Positions 34,766-46,000 of a DNA stretch of 64,000 nt are shown in pieces. How positions within the stretch are numbered: the stretch's first letter is position 1; each line of letters begins with the position of its first letter. Both the position numbers and the translations under genes were made by a program. Under the pieces are notes generated by a model. It saw only the letters and a list, made by a program, of their open reading frames with translations, did no database searches and was not told where the DNA came from. Origin of the DNA: Methylomonas koyamae (GTDB lineage Bacteria; Pseudomonadota; Gammaproteobacteria; Methylococcales; Methylomonadaceae). The DNA lies in contig NZ_AP019777.1 in NCBI RefSeq assembly GCF_019669905.1, forward strand, positions 1,736,001 through 1,800,000, given 5' to 3'.

Positions 34766-34975
34766 TCAGCCGTTGGCTTTTTGCAGCTTCTTCAGAATGC
34801 TTTTGCCGATGCGGTCGACAAACTGTTCCGGGTTGTCGTAACCCTGTTTTTGGATGAAATCCACTACCGATTTGACCAACTGTTTGGTTTCGGCGATTTC
34901 CTGGTGCGAACGGCCGCAGCCTGAGCAATGAGTGCCGTCGGTGGTGCATTGGTCGACGCAAGGGCTGTATTTCAT
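34766..34975 (-). CDS. DUF1289-like Cys-rich small protein
   Basis: A 69-residue protein with SPCVDQCTTDGTHCSGCGRS followed by HQEIAE. This matches the DUF1289 pattern SPCVxxCxxDxxxxCxGCxRTxxEI, with four Cys suited to binding zinc or an Fe-S cluster. The second half (about 32-69) is a charged helical tail not typical of the shortest members. Function of the family is unknown. Convergent with the kdpE-like gene (17 bases between stops). Confidence 0.8.
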   Translation of the reverse strand: MKYSPCVDQCTTDGTHCSGCGRSHQEIAETKQLVKSVVDFIQKQGYDNPEQFVDRIGKSILKKLQKANG

Positions 34976-35303
34976 AGTGTTTTTCCGAAAAGTTAGGTGG
35001 TTGAAGGCGCGCTATTGTAAGTCTGCGTCGCCGCTTCCGCCAAAGTCGGCGTCGAGGCGGCCGGCGTTGCCGTATTTGCGATTGCACGGGCAGGGCCGCA
35101 AGGCAGCCGAAATTTTCGGCTGGAGTTGCGGCATATCACCTATTTTGCGTGTGGCAAATAACATAGTTCCGGATAATTCATAAAGCATTAAATTAGAAAT
35201 TTATAATATTACAAAGCCTTACAATTTGGTGCGTTTGTTGCTTGACTTAATTTTGGCCGAACCCTGGCGTTCGCCCCGATTTCAGACTTTCGAAAGGCAA
35301 GCA
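34976..35303. other. intergenic region upstream of the copper receptor
   Basis: About 328 bases, GC-rich on the left and strongly AT-rich at 35160-35225. A perfect -10 hexamer TATAAT is at 35202-35207, but no good -35 lies 16-18 bases before it, so any promoter here probably needs an activator. GAAAGG (35291-35296) is the receptor's ribosome site. No gene. Confidence 0.4.
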
Positions 35304-37748
35304 ATGAACAATTTCAATTCAAATTTCCCGGCGGATTTACCGCACCCTCCCACGGCTACCCCATCCGGCAGCCGGCTGCGTTGCGAAACGTGGCTCGGCA
35401 CGGTATCGCTGTGTTTTGCCGCATCGGCCTTGGCGGCCGATGCGTTGCCGGAGCAAACCGCGGCCGAAGCCGACGTGGTTTTGGAAAAAGTGATCGTGAC
35501 CGACAAGTTTCCCAGCGTTAAGAACCTGGGCGCATCGGAAATGGAAGCCGATATTCTGGAAAGCAAGCGTGCCGCGGTCAGCGATACCGCCAAGTTACTG
35601 GAGGACACGCCGGGCGTCAGTTTGTACGGGGCGGGCGGCGTCTCCAGTCTGCCGGTCATTCACGGGTTGAACGACGACCGGGTCAAAATCGACATCAACG
35701 GCATGACCTTGACCTCGGCCTGCGCCAACCACATGAATCCGCCGTTGTCGTATATCGACCGCAGCAACATCGGCAAAATCACGATTCTGACCGGGGTGAC
35801 GCCGGTCAGCCTGGGCGGCGACAGCATCGGCGGCACGATTTCGGTACAAACCCCGGAGCCGGTGTTCGCCGAACCGGGCAAGGATATTTTGCTGGACGGT
35901 GCGGTGTCGTCGTTTTACCGCAGCAACGGCGACGCCTTCGGCGGCAGTATCGCGACCGGGGTGGCTACGCAGAACGTGCGGCTGGATTACACCGGCTCGC
36001 ATACCGAAAGCATGAATTACAACGACGGCAACGGCCAGATCGTCAACTCCACCGCTTACGTCAACCAGAACCATTCCGCCGCGTTGTCCTTCAAATCCGA
36101 CAACCATCTGGTTGTGATCCGGGGCGGCCAGCAGCACATGCCGTACCAGTTGTTTCCCAACCAGCGCATGGATTTGACCAATAACGACAGCATCTTCGGC
36201 AACATCATGCACAAGGGCAGTTTCGATTGGGGCACGCTGGAAAGTAAGTTCTACTTCGAATCGACCCAGCACAGCATGGACATCGGCGACGACAAGCACA
36301 ACCGCTATTTGGACGGCACCCCGGCCGGCGGCGGTTTTGCTTTTCCGAACGACAGGATGCCGATGGAAACCCGCGGCCGCAACCTGGGCTACAAGATTTT
36401 GGCGGAAATCCCCTACGGCAAGCGCGATACCTTCAGAATCGGCAACGAATACCACGCCAACAAGCTGAACGATTACTGGCCGGCGGTGCATAACGACCCC
36501 GGACCGGCCAACCCCACACCGAATCCGGCATACTGGATGATGGCGCCGCAGAATTACATCAATTTAAACAATGCGGAGAAGGAGCGCGTTGCCTTTTTCG
36601 GCGAATGGGAAGCGCGCTGGAACGAACAATGGAAAAGCTTGCTGGGTTTGCGCTACGAACACACCAGCACCGATACCGGTAACGTCAGCCCCTACAACCC
36701 GAATCTGCTCGGAACCAATGGCAATCTGGCGAACAATCCCGATCCGGCGGGGGCGAAGTTAGCCTTGACGGCGGCCAACGCGTTCAACGCCCGCGATAAA
36801 GGGCGGACCAACGACACTTTCGACGTGACGGCTCTGGTGCAGTTTACGCCTAACGACATGAGCCAGTATGAATTGGGTTATGCCCGCAAGAACCGCACAC
36901 CGAACTTATACGAGCGTTACGTGTGGGGCGCGCGGAAAATGGATATGGCGATGATAGGCTGGTTCGGCGACGGCAACGGCTATGTCGGCAATATGGATTT
37001 GACCGAGGAAACCGCCCATACCGTCAGTTTGACCGCAGCCTTTCACGAGCCGCAAAACAATTTGTGGGAAGTCAACGTCACGCCTTATTTCACTTACGTC
37101 AATAATTTCATCGATGCGGATCGCTGTCTGGTAAACACCAATCCGGCTCGCGATGCCAACGGCTGCCGCACCGCGGCAACGTCATATACCGGCGGGCCCA
37201 CCATCAATAACTTGACGGTGGACAATCAGTACGTCTATTTACAATACGCCAACCACGATGCGCGGCTATGGGGTATGGACGTGTCGGGCCGCACCCGCCT
37301 GTATAAAGACCAAACGCTCGGCGAATTTGCTGCCCATACCACGATGAGCTATGTCCGCGGCGAACGCATGGACGGCGGCAACCTGTACCACATGATGCCG
37401 TTCAACATGAAACTGAGCCTGGACCATCGCTTGAGTAGTTGGCAGAGTGCGCTGGAAATGCAGTTCGTCGACGGTAAATCCCATGTTCAGCAAATCCGCA
37501 ACGAAGTTCAGACGCCGTCCTACATTCTGCTCAACGCCAGAACCGGCTACGAATGGGGCAATTTCAGGCTGGACGTTGGCTTGGACAACGTGTTGGATAA
37601 GCAATATTTCCATCCGTTGGCCGGCTCGTATCTCGGCGACCGTTACGGCATGAATCCGACCGCAGCCCCCAACGTCACGGTGCCTTGGGGCCGAAACGTG
37701 CCGGGCATGGGCCGCTCGGCCTTCGTTGGTCTGACCGTTAAATTTTGA
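35304..37748 (+). CDS. OprC/NosA-type TonB-dependent copper receptor
   Basis: An 814-residue outer-membrane receptor. A long N-terminus ends in an export signal (LGTVSLCFAASALAADA). The plug has KVIVTDKFPSVKNLG, VIHGLNDDRVKIDINGM and VSLGGDSIGGTISV. The copper site known from Pseudomonas OprC, CxxxM plus HxM, is fully present: Cys140 and Met144 in LTSACANHMNPPLSYID, and His323 and Met325 in STQHSMDIGDD, at almost the same positions as in OprC. The barrel ends AFVGLTVKF. Expected role: uptake of copper ions across the outer membrane. The start at 35304 is chosen from GAAAGG eight bases upstream. A strong terminator follows. Confidence 0.9.
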   Translation: MNNFNSNFPADLPHPPTATPSGSRLRCETWLGTVSLCFAASALAADALPEQTAAEADVVLEKVIVTDKFPSVKNLGASEMEADILESKRAAVSDTAKLLEDTPGVSLYGAGGVSSLPVIHGLNDDRVKIDINGMTLTSACANHMNPPLSYIDRSNIGKITILTGVTPVSLGGDSIGGTISVQTPEPVFAEPGKDILLDGAVSSFYRSNGDAFGGSIATGVATQNVRLDYTGSHTESMNYNDGNGQIVNSTAYVNQNHSAALSFKSDNHLVVIRGGQQHMPYQLFPNQRMDLTNNDSIFGNIMHKGSFDWGTLESKFYFESTQHSMDIGDDKHNRYLDGTPAGGGFAFPNDRMPMETRGRNLGYKILAEIPYGKRDTFRIGNEYHANKLNDYWPAVHNDPGPANPTPNPAYWMMAPQNYINLNNAEKERVAFFGEWEARWNEQWKSLLGLRYEHTSTDTGNVSPYNPNLLGTNGNLANNPDPAGAKLALTAANAFNARDKGRTNDTFDVTALVQFTPNDMSQYELGYARKNRTPNLYERYVWGARKMDMAMIGWFGDGNGYVGNMDLTEETAHTVSLTAAFHEPQNNLWEVNVTPYFTYVNNFIDADRCLVNTNPARDANGCRTAATSYTGGPTINNLTVDNQYVYLQYANHDARLWGMDVSGRTRLYKDQTLGEFAAHTTMSYVRGERMDGGNLYHMMPFNMKLSLDHRLSSWQSALEMQFVDGKSHVQQIRNEVQTPSYILLNARTGYEWGNFRLDVGLDNVLDKQYFHPLAGSYLGDRYGMNPTAAPNVTVPWGRNVPGMGRSAFVGLTVKF

Positions 37749-37781
37749 GCCGAATAAAATGACTCGACTATAGACTCTCAG

Positions 37782-37812
37782 CCGCCGATCCTCCCAGGGT
37801 CGGCGGTTTTTT
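37782..37812 (+). terminator. rho-independent terminator of the copper receptor gene
   Basis: CCGCCGATCC and GGGTCGGCGG form a GC-rich stem around TCCCA, followed by six T (37807-37812), 34 bases after the stop codon. Confidence 0.9.
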
Positions 37813-38225
37813 AGCCGGAATCTTTCCTTGACCTAAGCGTCTAGCTGCGGGCGCTCTACTCTGCAACTCAGGGTGGTTTATAGAGTGATCGGGGGGCATG
37901 GGAGAGTTTATTTGATCTGAGCTGGACTCATGTATTTTTTCTTTGTGGTCGCCATCTTGTTTATGTCAGGCGTTTCAGCATGCCGCTGCTTTCGGAAGCG
38001 ACAGGTGTCCTATCGCTCTGGCTCAGATGTCGTTCGACAAAGCGGCTCGTTGACTGCCAAACTTTTCTAGCATTAAAATTGATTCGCACCGGTTCTAAAT
38101 CACTATATTCCAGGAACTGACTGCGAAATTTCTAGCTTGCGGAGTCTTTAGTTTTTCGAACATTCAAGCGAAAACACTGGGAGGCAATCTTCGCTCATTC
38201 AATCAATCTCAAACGGGAGAACTCT
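37813..38225. other. intergenic region upstream of the VPLPA-CTERM gene
   Basis: About 410 bases with lower GC. TTGATT near 38081 and ACTATA near 38104 have spacing of about 17 and are a weak promoter candidate. The ribosome site is ACGGGAG just before 38226. No sigma-54 motif and no supported gene found. Confidence 0.35.
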
Positions 38226-39413
38226 ATGAAAAGACCGTTCCTTGCCGGAATCTTGACCTTACCGCTGTTGCTGCCGATGACTGCAAATGCGGTTCCGTTG
38301 CTAACGTTGGCTGACGATTCTTTTGGGGATTTGGTGATGGCACCCAATGATGACCAATCTAGTTCAATGTTGGATTTGCCGTTTTCAATAAATTTTTATG
38401 GAAACTCTTACAACAGTTTTTATGTAAATAACAATGGAAACGTGACGTTTAACGGTGAGTTGTCGGGATATACGCCGGAAAGGTTTCCGATCAGTTCCAG
38501 GCCGATGATTGCACCCTATTGGGCCGATGTGGATACGCGTTGCTCTGGTTGTGGTAGCGTCTATGTAGGGGCATTGAATGCAGATACCACCATTGTTACT
38601 TGGAATAACGTTGGGTACTTCTCTCGGCACGATGACAAGTTGAACAATTTCCAATTAGCCCTGCGTAATAAATCCAACGGCAACTTCGATGTAGAGTTTC
38701 GTTACGATCGGCTCGAGTGGACTACTGGTGATGCAAGCGATGGTGTAAACGGATTGGGAGGCATTCGGGCGCAGGCCGGTTTCGATGCCGGCGACAATAG
38801 GAATTTTTTCGTCTTGCCTGGCTCGTTTACCGACAACATTTTGAACATCGCCAACACGAGCAATGTCGTAAATGGCGATCCCGGCCTGTGGTCTTTTAGC
38901 ATCGTTAGCGGCGTTACGCCAGGAGCCAGTCCGGAAAACCCCCTGATGCCGGTTGTAGCCGATGGATCTTTTGTTTTTGATTTCAATATTCAAGAAAACC
39001 AACAAATCTTTATCGATCCTGAAATTGCTATCGGCTACGACTATGAAGTGTTGTCCGGCCCTAATATAGCGTCGGTTTTGCTGCCGGAAAACTTGGGAGA
39101 TGGAATGTATGACATTTATCTTTGGGATAGCCTGCAATACGTATTTTTAACGTCCATCACAGGTGGTACCGAATACAGCTTTGGGCCTGACGGTGTAAGC
39201 CGTTTCAGAGTTGCCGGTATTGAAGCGGACGCAGGATTGGATCCAAATAATCCTAATGCCTTCGTTACCGGTTTGACCTTTGCCGGTTCAGGTACGGTTA
39301 ATCTGACTCAAACCCCCATCGTAAGCCAGGTACCGTTACCAGCTGCGGCGTTGTTTATGTTTTCCGGATTGCTTGGCATCGGCGTAACAAAGCGTTTTCG
39401 GCCGAATCGTTAA
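38226..39413 (+). CDS. secreted NIDO-domain protein with VPLPA-CTERM sorting signal
   Basis: A 395-residue exported protein. The signal peptide is MKRPFLAGILTLPLLLPMTANA. Residues about 45-220 form a nidogen-like (NIDO) extracellular domain: FSINFYGNSYNSFYVNNNGN, then SRPMIAPYWADVD and an LNNFQLALR strand. A beta-rich region follows. The C-terminus is a tripartite sorting tag: VPLPAAALFMF, hydrophobic segment, then KRFRPNR. This VPLPA form of PEP-CTERM is cut by an exosortase (EpsH family) and is found in bacteria that make exopolysaccharide, so the protein should end up on the surface or in the matrix. No exosortase gene is in the window. Base composition is clearly more AT-rich than the flanks. 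Confidence 0.88.
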   Translation: MKRPFLAGILTLPLLLPMTANAVPLLTLADDSFGDLVMAPNDDQSSSMLDLPFSINFYGNSYNSFYVNNNGNVTFNGELSGYTPERFPISSRPMIAPYWADVDTRCSGCGSVYVGALNADTTIVTWNNVGYFSRHDDKLNNFQLALRNKSNGNFDVEFRYDRLEWTTGDASDGVNGLGGIRAQAGFDAGDNRNFFVLPGSFTDNILNIANTSNVVNGDPGLWSFSIVSGVTPGASPENPLMPVVADGSFVFDFNIQENQQIFIDPEIAIGYDYEVLSGPNIASVLLPENLGDGMYDIYLWDSLQYVFLTSITGGTEYSFGPDGVSRFRVAGIEADAGLDPNNPNAFVTGLTFAGSGTVNLTQTPIVSQVPLPAAALFMFSGLLGIGVTKRFRPNR

Positions 39414-39422
39414 TCGATAAGA

Positions 39423-39446
39423 CCGGATTTCGAAACCGAAATCCGG
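39423..39446 (+). terminator. hairpin terminator of the VPLPA-CTERM gene
   Basis: CCGGATTTCG, loop AAAC, CGAAATCCGG: a perfect 10-bp stem starting nine bases after the stop. The following CCATTCCTTT is only a weak T tract. Confidence 0.6.
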
Positions 39447-39623
39447 CCATTCCTTTATCCCATTCTCTCCAGCGGTCATTGTGGCGTTTCCGACGGGTTG
39501 ATGCTTTTGCTATCGGCCCGCTCCTGGTCATGCCGGTCAAGAACTACCGGCAACAGCTTTCTTTAAGGTGTGCGATGCTTTAGCGTTGGTAAAGCAAGCA
39601 TCGGAAACACCAGCGGACCTGAA

Positions 39624-40351
39624 TCATGGGGTATCCGATGTGTTTGCCGAAAGCCGGTAGACGTAAATCGTCGCGCCAATCACGGCGGCTTGGCCGATTA
39701 GCAGATTTACCAGCGGCAGCGTCAGGCCCAGGCTGGTCAGGCCGCCGAAACTCAACGCCCCCCAGCGCACTTGCTGTAAAAACTGCTTTTGCCCGGCAAA
39801 CGCCAGGCCGCGTTGTTCCAGCGGGTAGGCCATGAATTCCAGCGCCATGCCCCAGGCGGCGAACCCGGCCCATAACAGCGGCGCCAACAAGTTCACAACC
39901 GGTATCGCGAACAACAGCAATAACGGCAGCAGCCGCAGCAGCAGGTAGCCGATGCGGTGCAGTTCGCCGAAGAAGACTTTGTCCCAGGCCAATTCCGCCG
40001 CCGGCAGCGGCTGGCCGCTGATCAGGGCCAGCGTTTTGGCGGACAGCCGGCTGTAATACGGTGCGGCAATCAGGTTGGCCAGCAGCGCGAAACTGAAAAA
40101 GCCGGCCACCAGGAAACTGACGAAAAACAGCGGCCACAGAATCCAGTTTAGCCAGGACAGCCAGTCCGGGATGAATTGGTGGATCAGGGCCGATACCATG
40201 TGGTAACCCAGCACGAAGCCACCGGTATAAAGCACCATGTTGATGAACAACGGAATCAGCAGGTAATTGCGCAATTCTGGGCGGGCCAGCATGCGCACGC
40301 CTTCCCAGAGGCATTGCACCGCAAACAGCGGACTGTTGCCGTTTTTCAAAT

Positions 40352-40358
<7 letters not shown>
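39624..40358 (-). CDS. cysZ: CysZ / EI24-family membrane protein (sulfate uptake)
   Basis: A 244-residue inner-membrane protein with four long membrane segments. The start [20 protein letters not shown] resembles CysZ. Later features are [52 protein letters not shown] and [15 protein letters not shown], all typical of the family. CysZ carries sulfate into the cell for cysteine synthesis. The first seven bases overlap the end of mtnA, so the two are co-transcribed and probably translationally coupled. Pairing with mtnA links it to sulfur metabolism by context. Confidence 0.85.
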
Positions 40359-41389
<1,031 letters not shown>

Positions 41390-41407
41390 GTAGGTCGGTT
41401 GGTATGG

Positions 41408-43054
41408 TTAGGGGGCCGCCGGGCCGTCGGCGGGCGGGGTGGGCCCGAGCGCGGCGGTGATTCGGTTCAAAGTCAGCAAGGCATCGTCGAAAGCGTAGTT
41501 ATCGATCTGCTGCGCCATGGTTTGCGCGGCTGCGGCATCGAGCGTACTCAGAAAAGGCCGCAAGTCGCCGAAACGTTTGCGGGCGACGATATTGCCCTGG
41601 CTCAGCTCCATTTTAAGCTGGTTCAGCACCGTGCTGGTAGCGTCCCAGTCCCGGCCGGCGTCGGAGCCGGCCGGGACGGCCTGTTCGTCGATCGCCGCCA
41701 GCCACAGGTTGATGCGGAACACGCTGCCGCCGCCCGACGTGCTGTCCAGCGTCAACTCGCCGCCCAGCAACTTGGCCAGGCGCGAGGCAATCGCCAGACC
41801 CAATCCGATGCCTTCGAAGCGGCGGCTGGTCGTGGCGTCGAGTTGCTCGAACGCTCCGAATAGCTGGTGTTGCCGTTCCGGGGCAATGCCGCCGCCGGTA
41901 TCTTCGACTTCGAAGCCCAGCAGCAGCCGGTTGTTGTTACGGTCCAGCAGCCGTGCCCGCAGTTGCACCGCGCCGGATTCGGTAAATTTGACGGCGTTGT
42001 TGGCCAGCGCTTCGAGCGCCAGTCCCAACAGATGCTGGTCGCCGAGCAGCGCCGGCAGGGCCGGGGCGCAGTCGCAGGTCAAGGTCAAGCCTTTCTGGTA
42101 GGCCGACTTGGCCAGGCGCTCCCGCAGCCGTGCCAACAGCGTCGCGGCCTGGAACGGCGCATAGTCGATATTGACTTCGCCGGCCTCCAGCCGGGAAAAC
42201 TGCAACACGTCGCCGAGCAAGGCCTGCAGCCGTTTGCCGGCGGCGCCGATGCGGTTTGCCTGTTCCTTGGCTTTCGGCGGAATCTCGGCTTGTTCCAGCA
42301 AATGGGCGAAACCGAGGATCGCGTTCAGCGGCGTCAACAGTTCGTGGCTGACCGTGCCGAGAAAACGGCTTTTGGCGTGGGACGCGGCTTCGGCGGCTTC
42401 CTTGGCCTGGCGCAGTTCGGCGGTGCGGATTTCCACCTGTTGTTCCAGCGTGCGGCGGTAGTTGTCCAATTCCCGGTGCGCGGCTTGCAATACGGCGTTC
42501 TTTTCGGCCAGCGCCCGGTTCTGTTCGGTCATCTGGCTGAACAGGTTGACCAGGGCATTGACCAGTACGTCGTTGGCGCCTTGCAGGATTTCGGCCTTAC
42601 TGCCTTCGGTGCTTTCGTAGGCCTCGTTGGCCGCAATGCCGGCGCCGATGGCTTCCAATTCGCGGGCCATGCGCTGGTCTTCGCCCAGAATGTGGAACGC
42701 CAGCCAATTGGACAGAAACCTGAGTACTTCGGTGCCGTCGATATCGTCGCCGGATTCCACCCGCCGGCGTAACGCCAGCACTTGCCGGTGGAATTCGCCA
42801 TGCATCGCTTGATGGTGTTGCAGATGGCGGCTATCGATGCCGGAGCTGGCCATGATCCGCTCCTCGGTCTGAAAATGGCCCGCGACGTAATCCAGCAGAC
42901 CGTCGAGCAGCGGCAAGGCCACCTCGATGTCCAATGCCGGGCTGGCGGCCAGTTCCGGCGCGGCGTCGTTGATCATGGCGACCAGCGTTTTATGTTGCCG
43001 GTCTATCGCTTCGATGCCGGTCAGGTAATTGTCGCTCCAGGTCATGAAGGTCAT
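41408..43054 (-). CDS. bacteriohemerythrin-fused histidine kinase
   Basis: A 548-residue soluble kinase. Residues 1-135 are a bacteriohemerythrin domain with the complete diiron ligand set: His21, His60 and Glu64 (HFQTE), His81 and His85 (HQAMH), His121 and Asp126 (HILGED). A coiled coil leads to HisKA (His236 in VSHELLTPLNAILGF; Leu replaces the usual Arg), then HATPase with GIGLGLAIASRL. The end is a helical module of about 65 residues (LKMELSQGNIVARKRF...IDNYAFDDALLTLNRI). There is no receiver or HPt, so phosphate must pass to another protein, possibly the adjacent hybrid kinase (17 bases upstream) or HD-GYP regulator. Sensing of O2 or redox state is the expected input. ATG 43054 is chosen; longer frames lack homology. 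Confidence 0.92.
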   Translation of the reverse strand: MTFMTWSDNYLTGIEAIDRQHKTLVAMINDAAPELAASPALDIEVALPLLDGLLDYVAGHFQTEERIMASSGIDSRHLQHHQAMHGEFHRQVLALRRRVESGDDIDGTEVLRFLSNWLAFHILGEDQRMARELEAIGAGIAANEAYESTEGSKAEILQGANDVLVNALVNLFSQMTEQNRALAEKNAVLQAAHRELDNYRRTLEQQVEIRTAELRQAKEAAEAASHAKSRFLGTVSHELLTPLNAILGFAHLLEQAEIPPKAKEQANRIGAAGKRLQALLGDVLQFSRLEAGEVNIDYAPFQAATLLARLRERLAKSAYQKGLTLTCDCAPALPALLGDQHLLGLALEALANNAVKFTESGAVQLRARLLDRNNNRLLLGFEVEDTGGGIAPERQHQLFGAFEQLDATTSRRFEGIGLGLAIASRLAKLLGGELTLDSTSGGGSVFRINLWLAAIDEQAVPAGSDAGRDWDATSTVLNQLKMELSQGNIVARKRFGDLRPFLSTLDAAAAQTMAQQIDNYAFDDALLTLNRITAALGPTPPADGPAAP

Positions 43055-43071
43055 AAGCGGTCCGTTCGGAT

Positions 43072-46000
43072 TCAGGTGGCGGCAGGCTTGGCGGATTGAT
43101 TGCCGTTGCCGGACCAGCCGGGATGGGTTTGCAATAGCCGGCGCAAGCTTAGCAGCGCATTCGGCAAGTCGTAATTCTCGATTTGTTCGGACAAGCCGGC
43201 AAGGGCGGCTTCGCCGACCGTTGCGGCCAGTGCCGGTTTCAGCCGGCGCCAGGTTGGGGTGGCGGCGAGGTTGTCGGCGGCCAGCAGGTCTTGCAATGCG
43301 GCCAAATCGCGTTCGAGTTCGGCGGCGTCCGGCAGCGGGCCGGAGTCGGCCGCCTGCTCTGCGCCGATTTCGATCTCGGCGGCCTGGGCGGCCAGTAGCC
43401 GGGCCAGTTTGTCCAGCGCGGCATCCAGCTCGCCCCCGCTGGCGGGCGAATGGCCGATGGCGGTCTCGATCTCGGCGCTTTGGGCTTGGATTCGTTCCAG
43501 ACCCAGATTCGCCGCGACGCCGCGCAGCGCATGCGCCAGCAGTTTGGCCTGTACCAGGTCGCCGGCGCCGAGTGCGGCGGCTATCTTGCCGGCGTCGGCC
43601 GCATGGCGGGTGCGGAAGTGGCGCAGCAGGTGCGCCGCCGGTTGCCGGTGTCCGCTGCTCGGGTTGAGCGGCAGCGGTGCGGCAGCGGCGGCGTCCGGCC
43701 ATGCGGGGGCGGGAAGCCAGCGCGCCAGCGCGGCCAGCAACAAATCCGGATCGACCGGTTTCGGCAGAAAGTCGTCCATGCCCGCCGCCAGGCAGTTTTC
43801 GCGGTCTTCGATAAAGGCGTTGGCGGTCATCGCCAGGATCGGCGTTCCGGTGTAAGCCGGCAGTCGGCGGAGGCGGCGGCAGGCTTCCAGGCCGTCCATG
43901 ACCGGCATCTGCATGTCCATGAAGATCAAATCGTAGTGCTGGGCTTGGGCCATCTCCAGCGCCTCGCCGCCGTGGTTGGCGACGTCGGTCTGCAATCCGG
44001 CCGCTTCCAGCAGGCGGCGGGCGACTTCCTGGTTGATCTCGTTATCTTCCACCAGCAATATCCGGGCGTCGCGGCGATAATCGCCGGCGGCGGCCGCTAA
44101 CGCCGGTTGCTGCGGGTGCGGGTCGCGTTTCAGCGCCAAGGTCAGCCAGAAGGTGCTGCCGCGGCCCGGTTCGCTGTCGACGCCGACTTCGCCGCCCATC
44201 ATCTGCGCCAAATGCCGACTGATCGCCAAGCCCAGTCCGGTGCCGCCGTAGCGGCGGGAGGTGGAACTTTGGCCTTGTTCGAAGGCTTCGAAAATGCGCT
44301 GTTGCTGTTCCGGATCGATGCCGATGCCGCTGTCTTGCACCGAAAAACGCACCCCGAGCTCGCACTCGGTTTCCCATTCGATGCGGATGCTGAACACGAT
44401 CCGGCCGCTATCGGCGAATTTGGCGGCATTGCTCAGGTAGTTCAATAAGATTTGGCCGATGCGCAACGGATCGCCCAACAAGGCCAGCTTGTCCAAACCC
44501 GGCGCCAAGTCCTTGACCAGCGCCAAATCTTTGCTGTGCAGCTTTTCGTAAACCATGCTGCAGACTCGGTCCTGAATCGCGGCCAGGTTGAGCGGGGTTT
44601 CTTCGATCTTCAGGCGTTTGGCCTCGATTTTGGACAGATCCAGAATGTCGTCGATCAAGCCCAGCAGATGTTTGCCGGCAGCCATGATTTTGTCGAGCTT
44701 TTCCAATTGCGCCGTATCGTTCAATTCCCGCTGCAACAGCGCGGACAGTCCCAAAATCGCATTCATCGGCGTGCGGATTTCGTGGCTCATGTTGGCCAGA
44801 AACGCGCTTTTGGAGAGGTTGGCGGCTTCGGCCTGGTCCTTGGCCTGGCGTAACTCGATTTCCAGTTGCTTGCGGGCGGTCAGGTCGGTGTGGGTGCCGA
44901 CCGCGCGCAACGGATTGCCGGCTTGGTCGCGCTCGACGACTTTGCCGCGGCTCAGGATCCATTTGTAGCCGCCGTCGCGGGTACGCATTCTGAATTCGAG
45001 TTCGTAACCGCCCTGTGCGGCCAGTTTTTGTCTGGCTTGGGCCGGGATCGACTCTTTATCCTCCGGATGCAGCAAACTCAGCCAGCAACTGTCGGCATCC
45101 CCGGCCAGTTCGTCGGGCCGGTAGCCGAGCATGGCGAAATAGGCCGGGCTGCAGAAGTTGCTGTTGTCGGCGATATTCCAGTCCCAGATGCCGTCGTTAC
45201 TGGCAGCGAGCGCGTACCGGTACAATTCCTGGCTGCGTTTGAGCTGGCGGTTGGCGGCATCCAGCGCCTGGGTGCGCTCGGCGACCAGTTCTTCCAAATG
45301 TTTCCGGTAGTTGTCCAGCTCGCGCTGCGCGCGTTTTTTTTCGGTGATGTCGCGCCAGACCACGTGCAACAGATTTTTGTCCTGGTGCCGGATCACGGTC
45401 AGCAATACTTCGGCATCGAACGGCTTGCCGCGGGCGGTTAGATGTACCCATTCGAACTGGTGGGCGCCGCAGGCCTCGGCGATTCGCATCATTTCCTGGC
45501 TTTTAACGCTGGATAATTGGCCGTCGGCTTGGAATTCCGGCGAGATTTGCGCCGGCGCCAGCGGTGCGATCTCGGCAAAATCCTGCATGCCCAACATCTG
45601 CAGCGCCGCCCGGTTGGCGTCGACGAAATAACCGTCTTCGATCAGCAGCGCGGCTTCCTTGGTTTCTTCGAACAAGCGGCGGAATCGCTCCTCGCTTTGC
45701 CGCAGCCGTTCCTCGGCCCGGTGGCGTTCGGTGATGTCCATATGGGTACCGCTGACCAGCACCGGTTTGCCGTCGGCATCGCGCCGGGTGACCCGGCCGC
45801 GGTCGGCAATCCAGACCCAATGGCCTTGTTGGTGGCGCATGCGCAGGTCGCACTCGTAGTAATCGGTCTCGCCGGCCAAATGTCTTTTCAGCAGGGCATT
45901 GGCGCGTTTCAAATCGTCCGGATGCACGAATTGCTCCCAGGTACGGGTCGTGAACGGCTGCAATTGCGCCAGACGGTAACCGAAGATTTCGGCCCAGCGC

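Noticed and set aside
43055..43702. N-terminal extension of the hemerythrin kinase
   Set aside because: Arg/Pro/Gly-rich shadow of the MASE1 kinase's C-terminus; the hemerythrin domain begins at ATG 43054.
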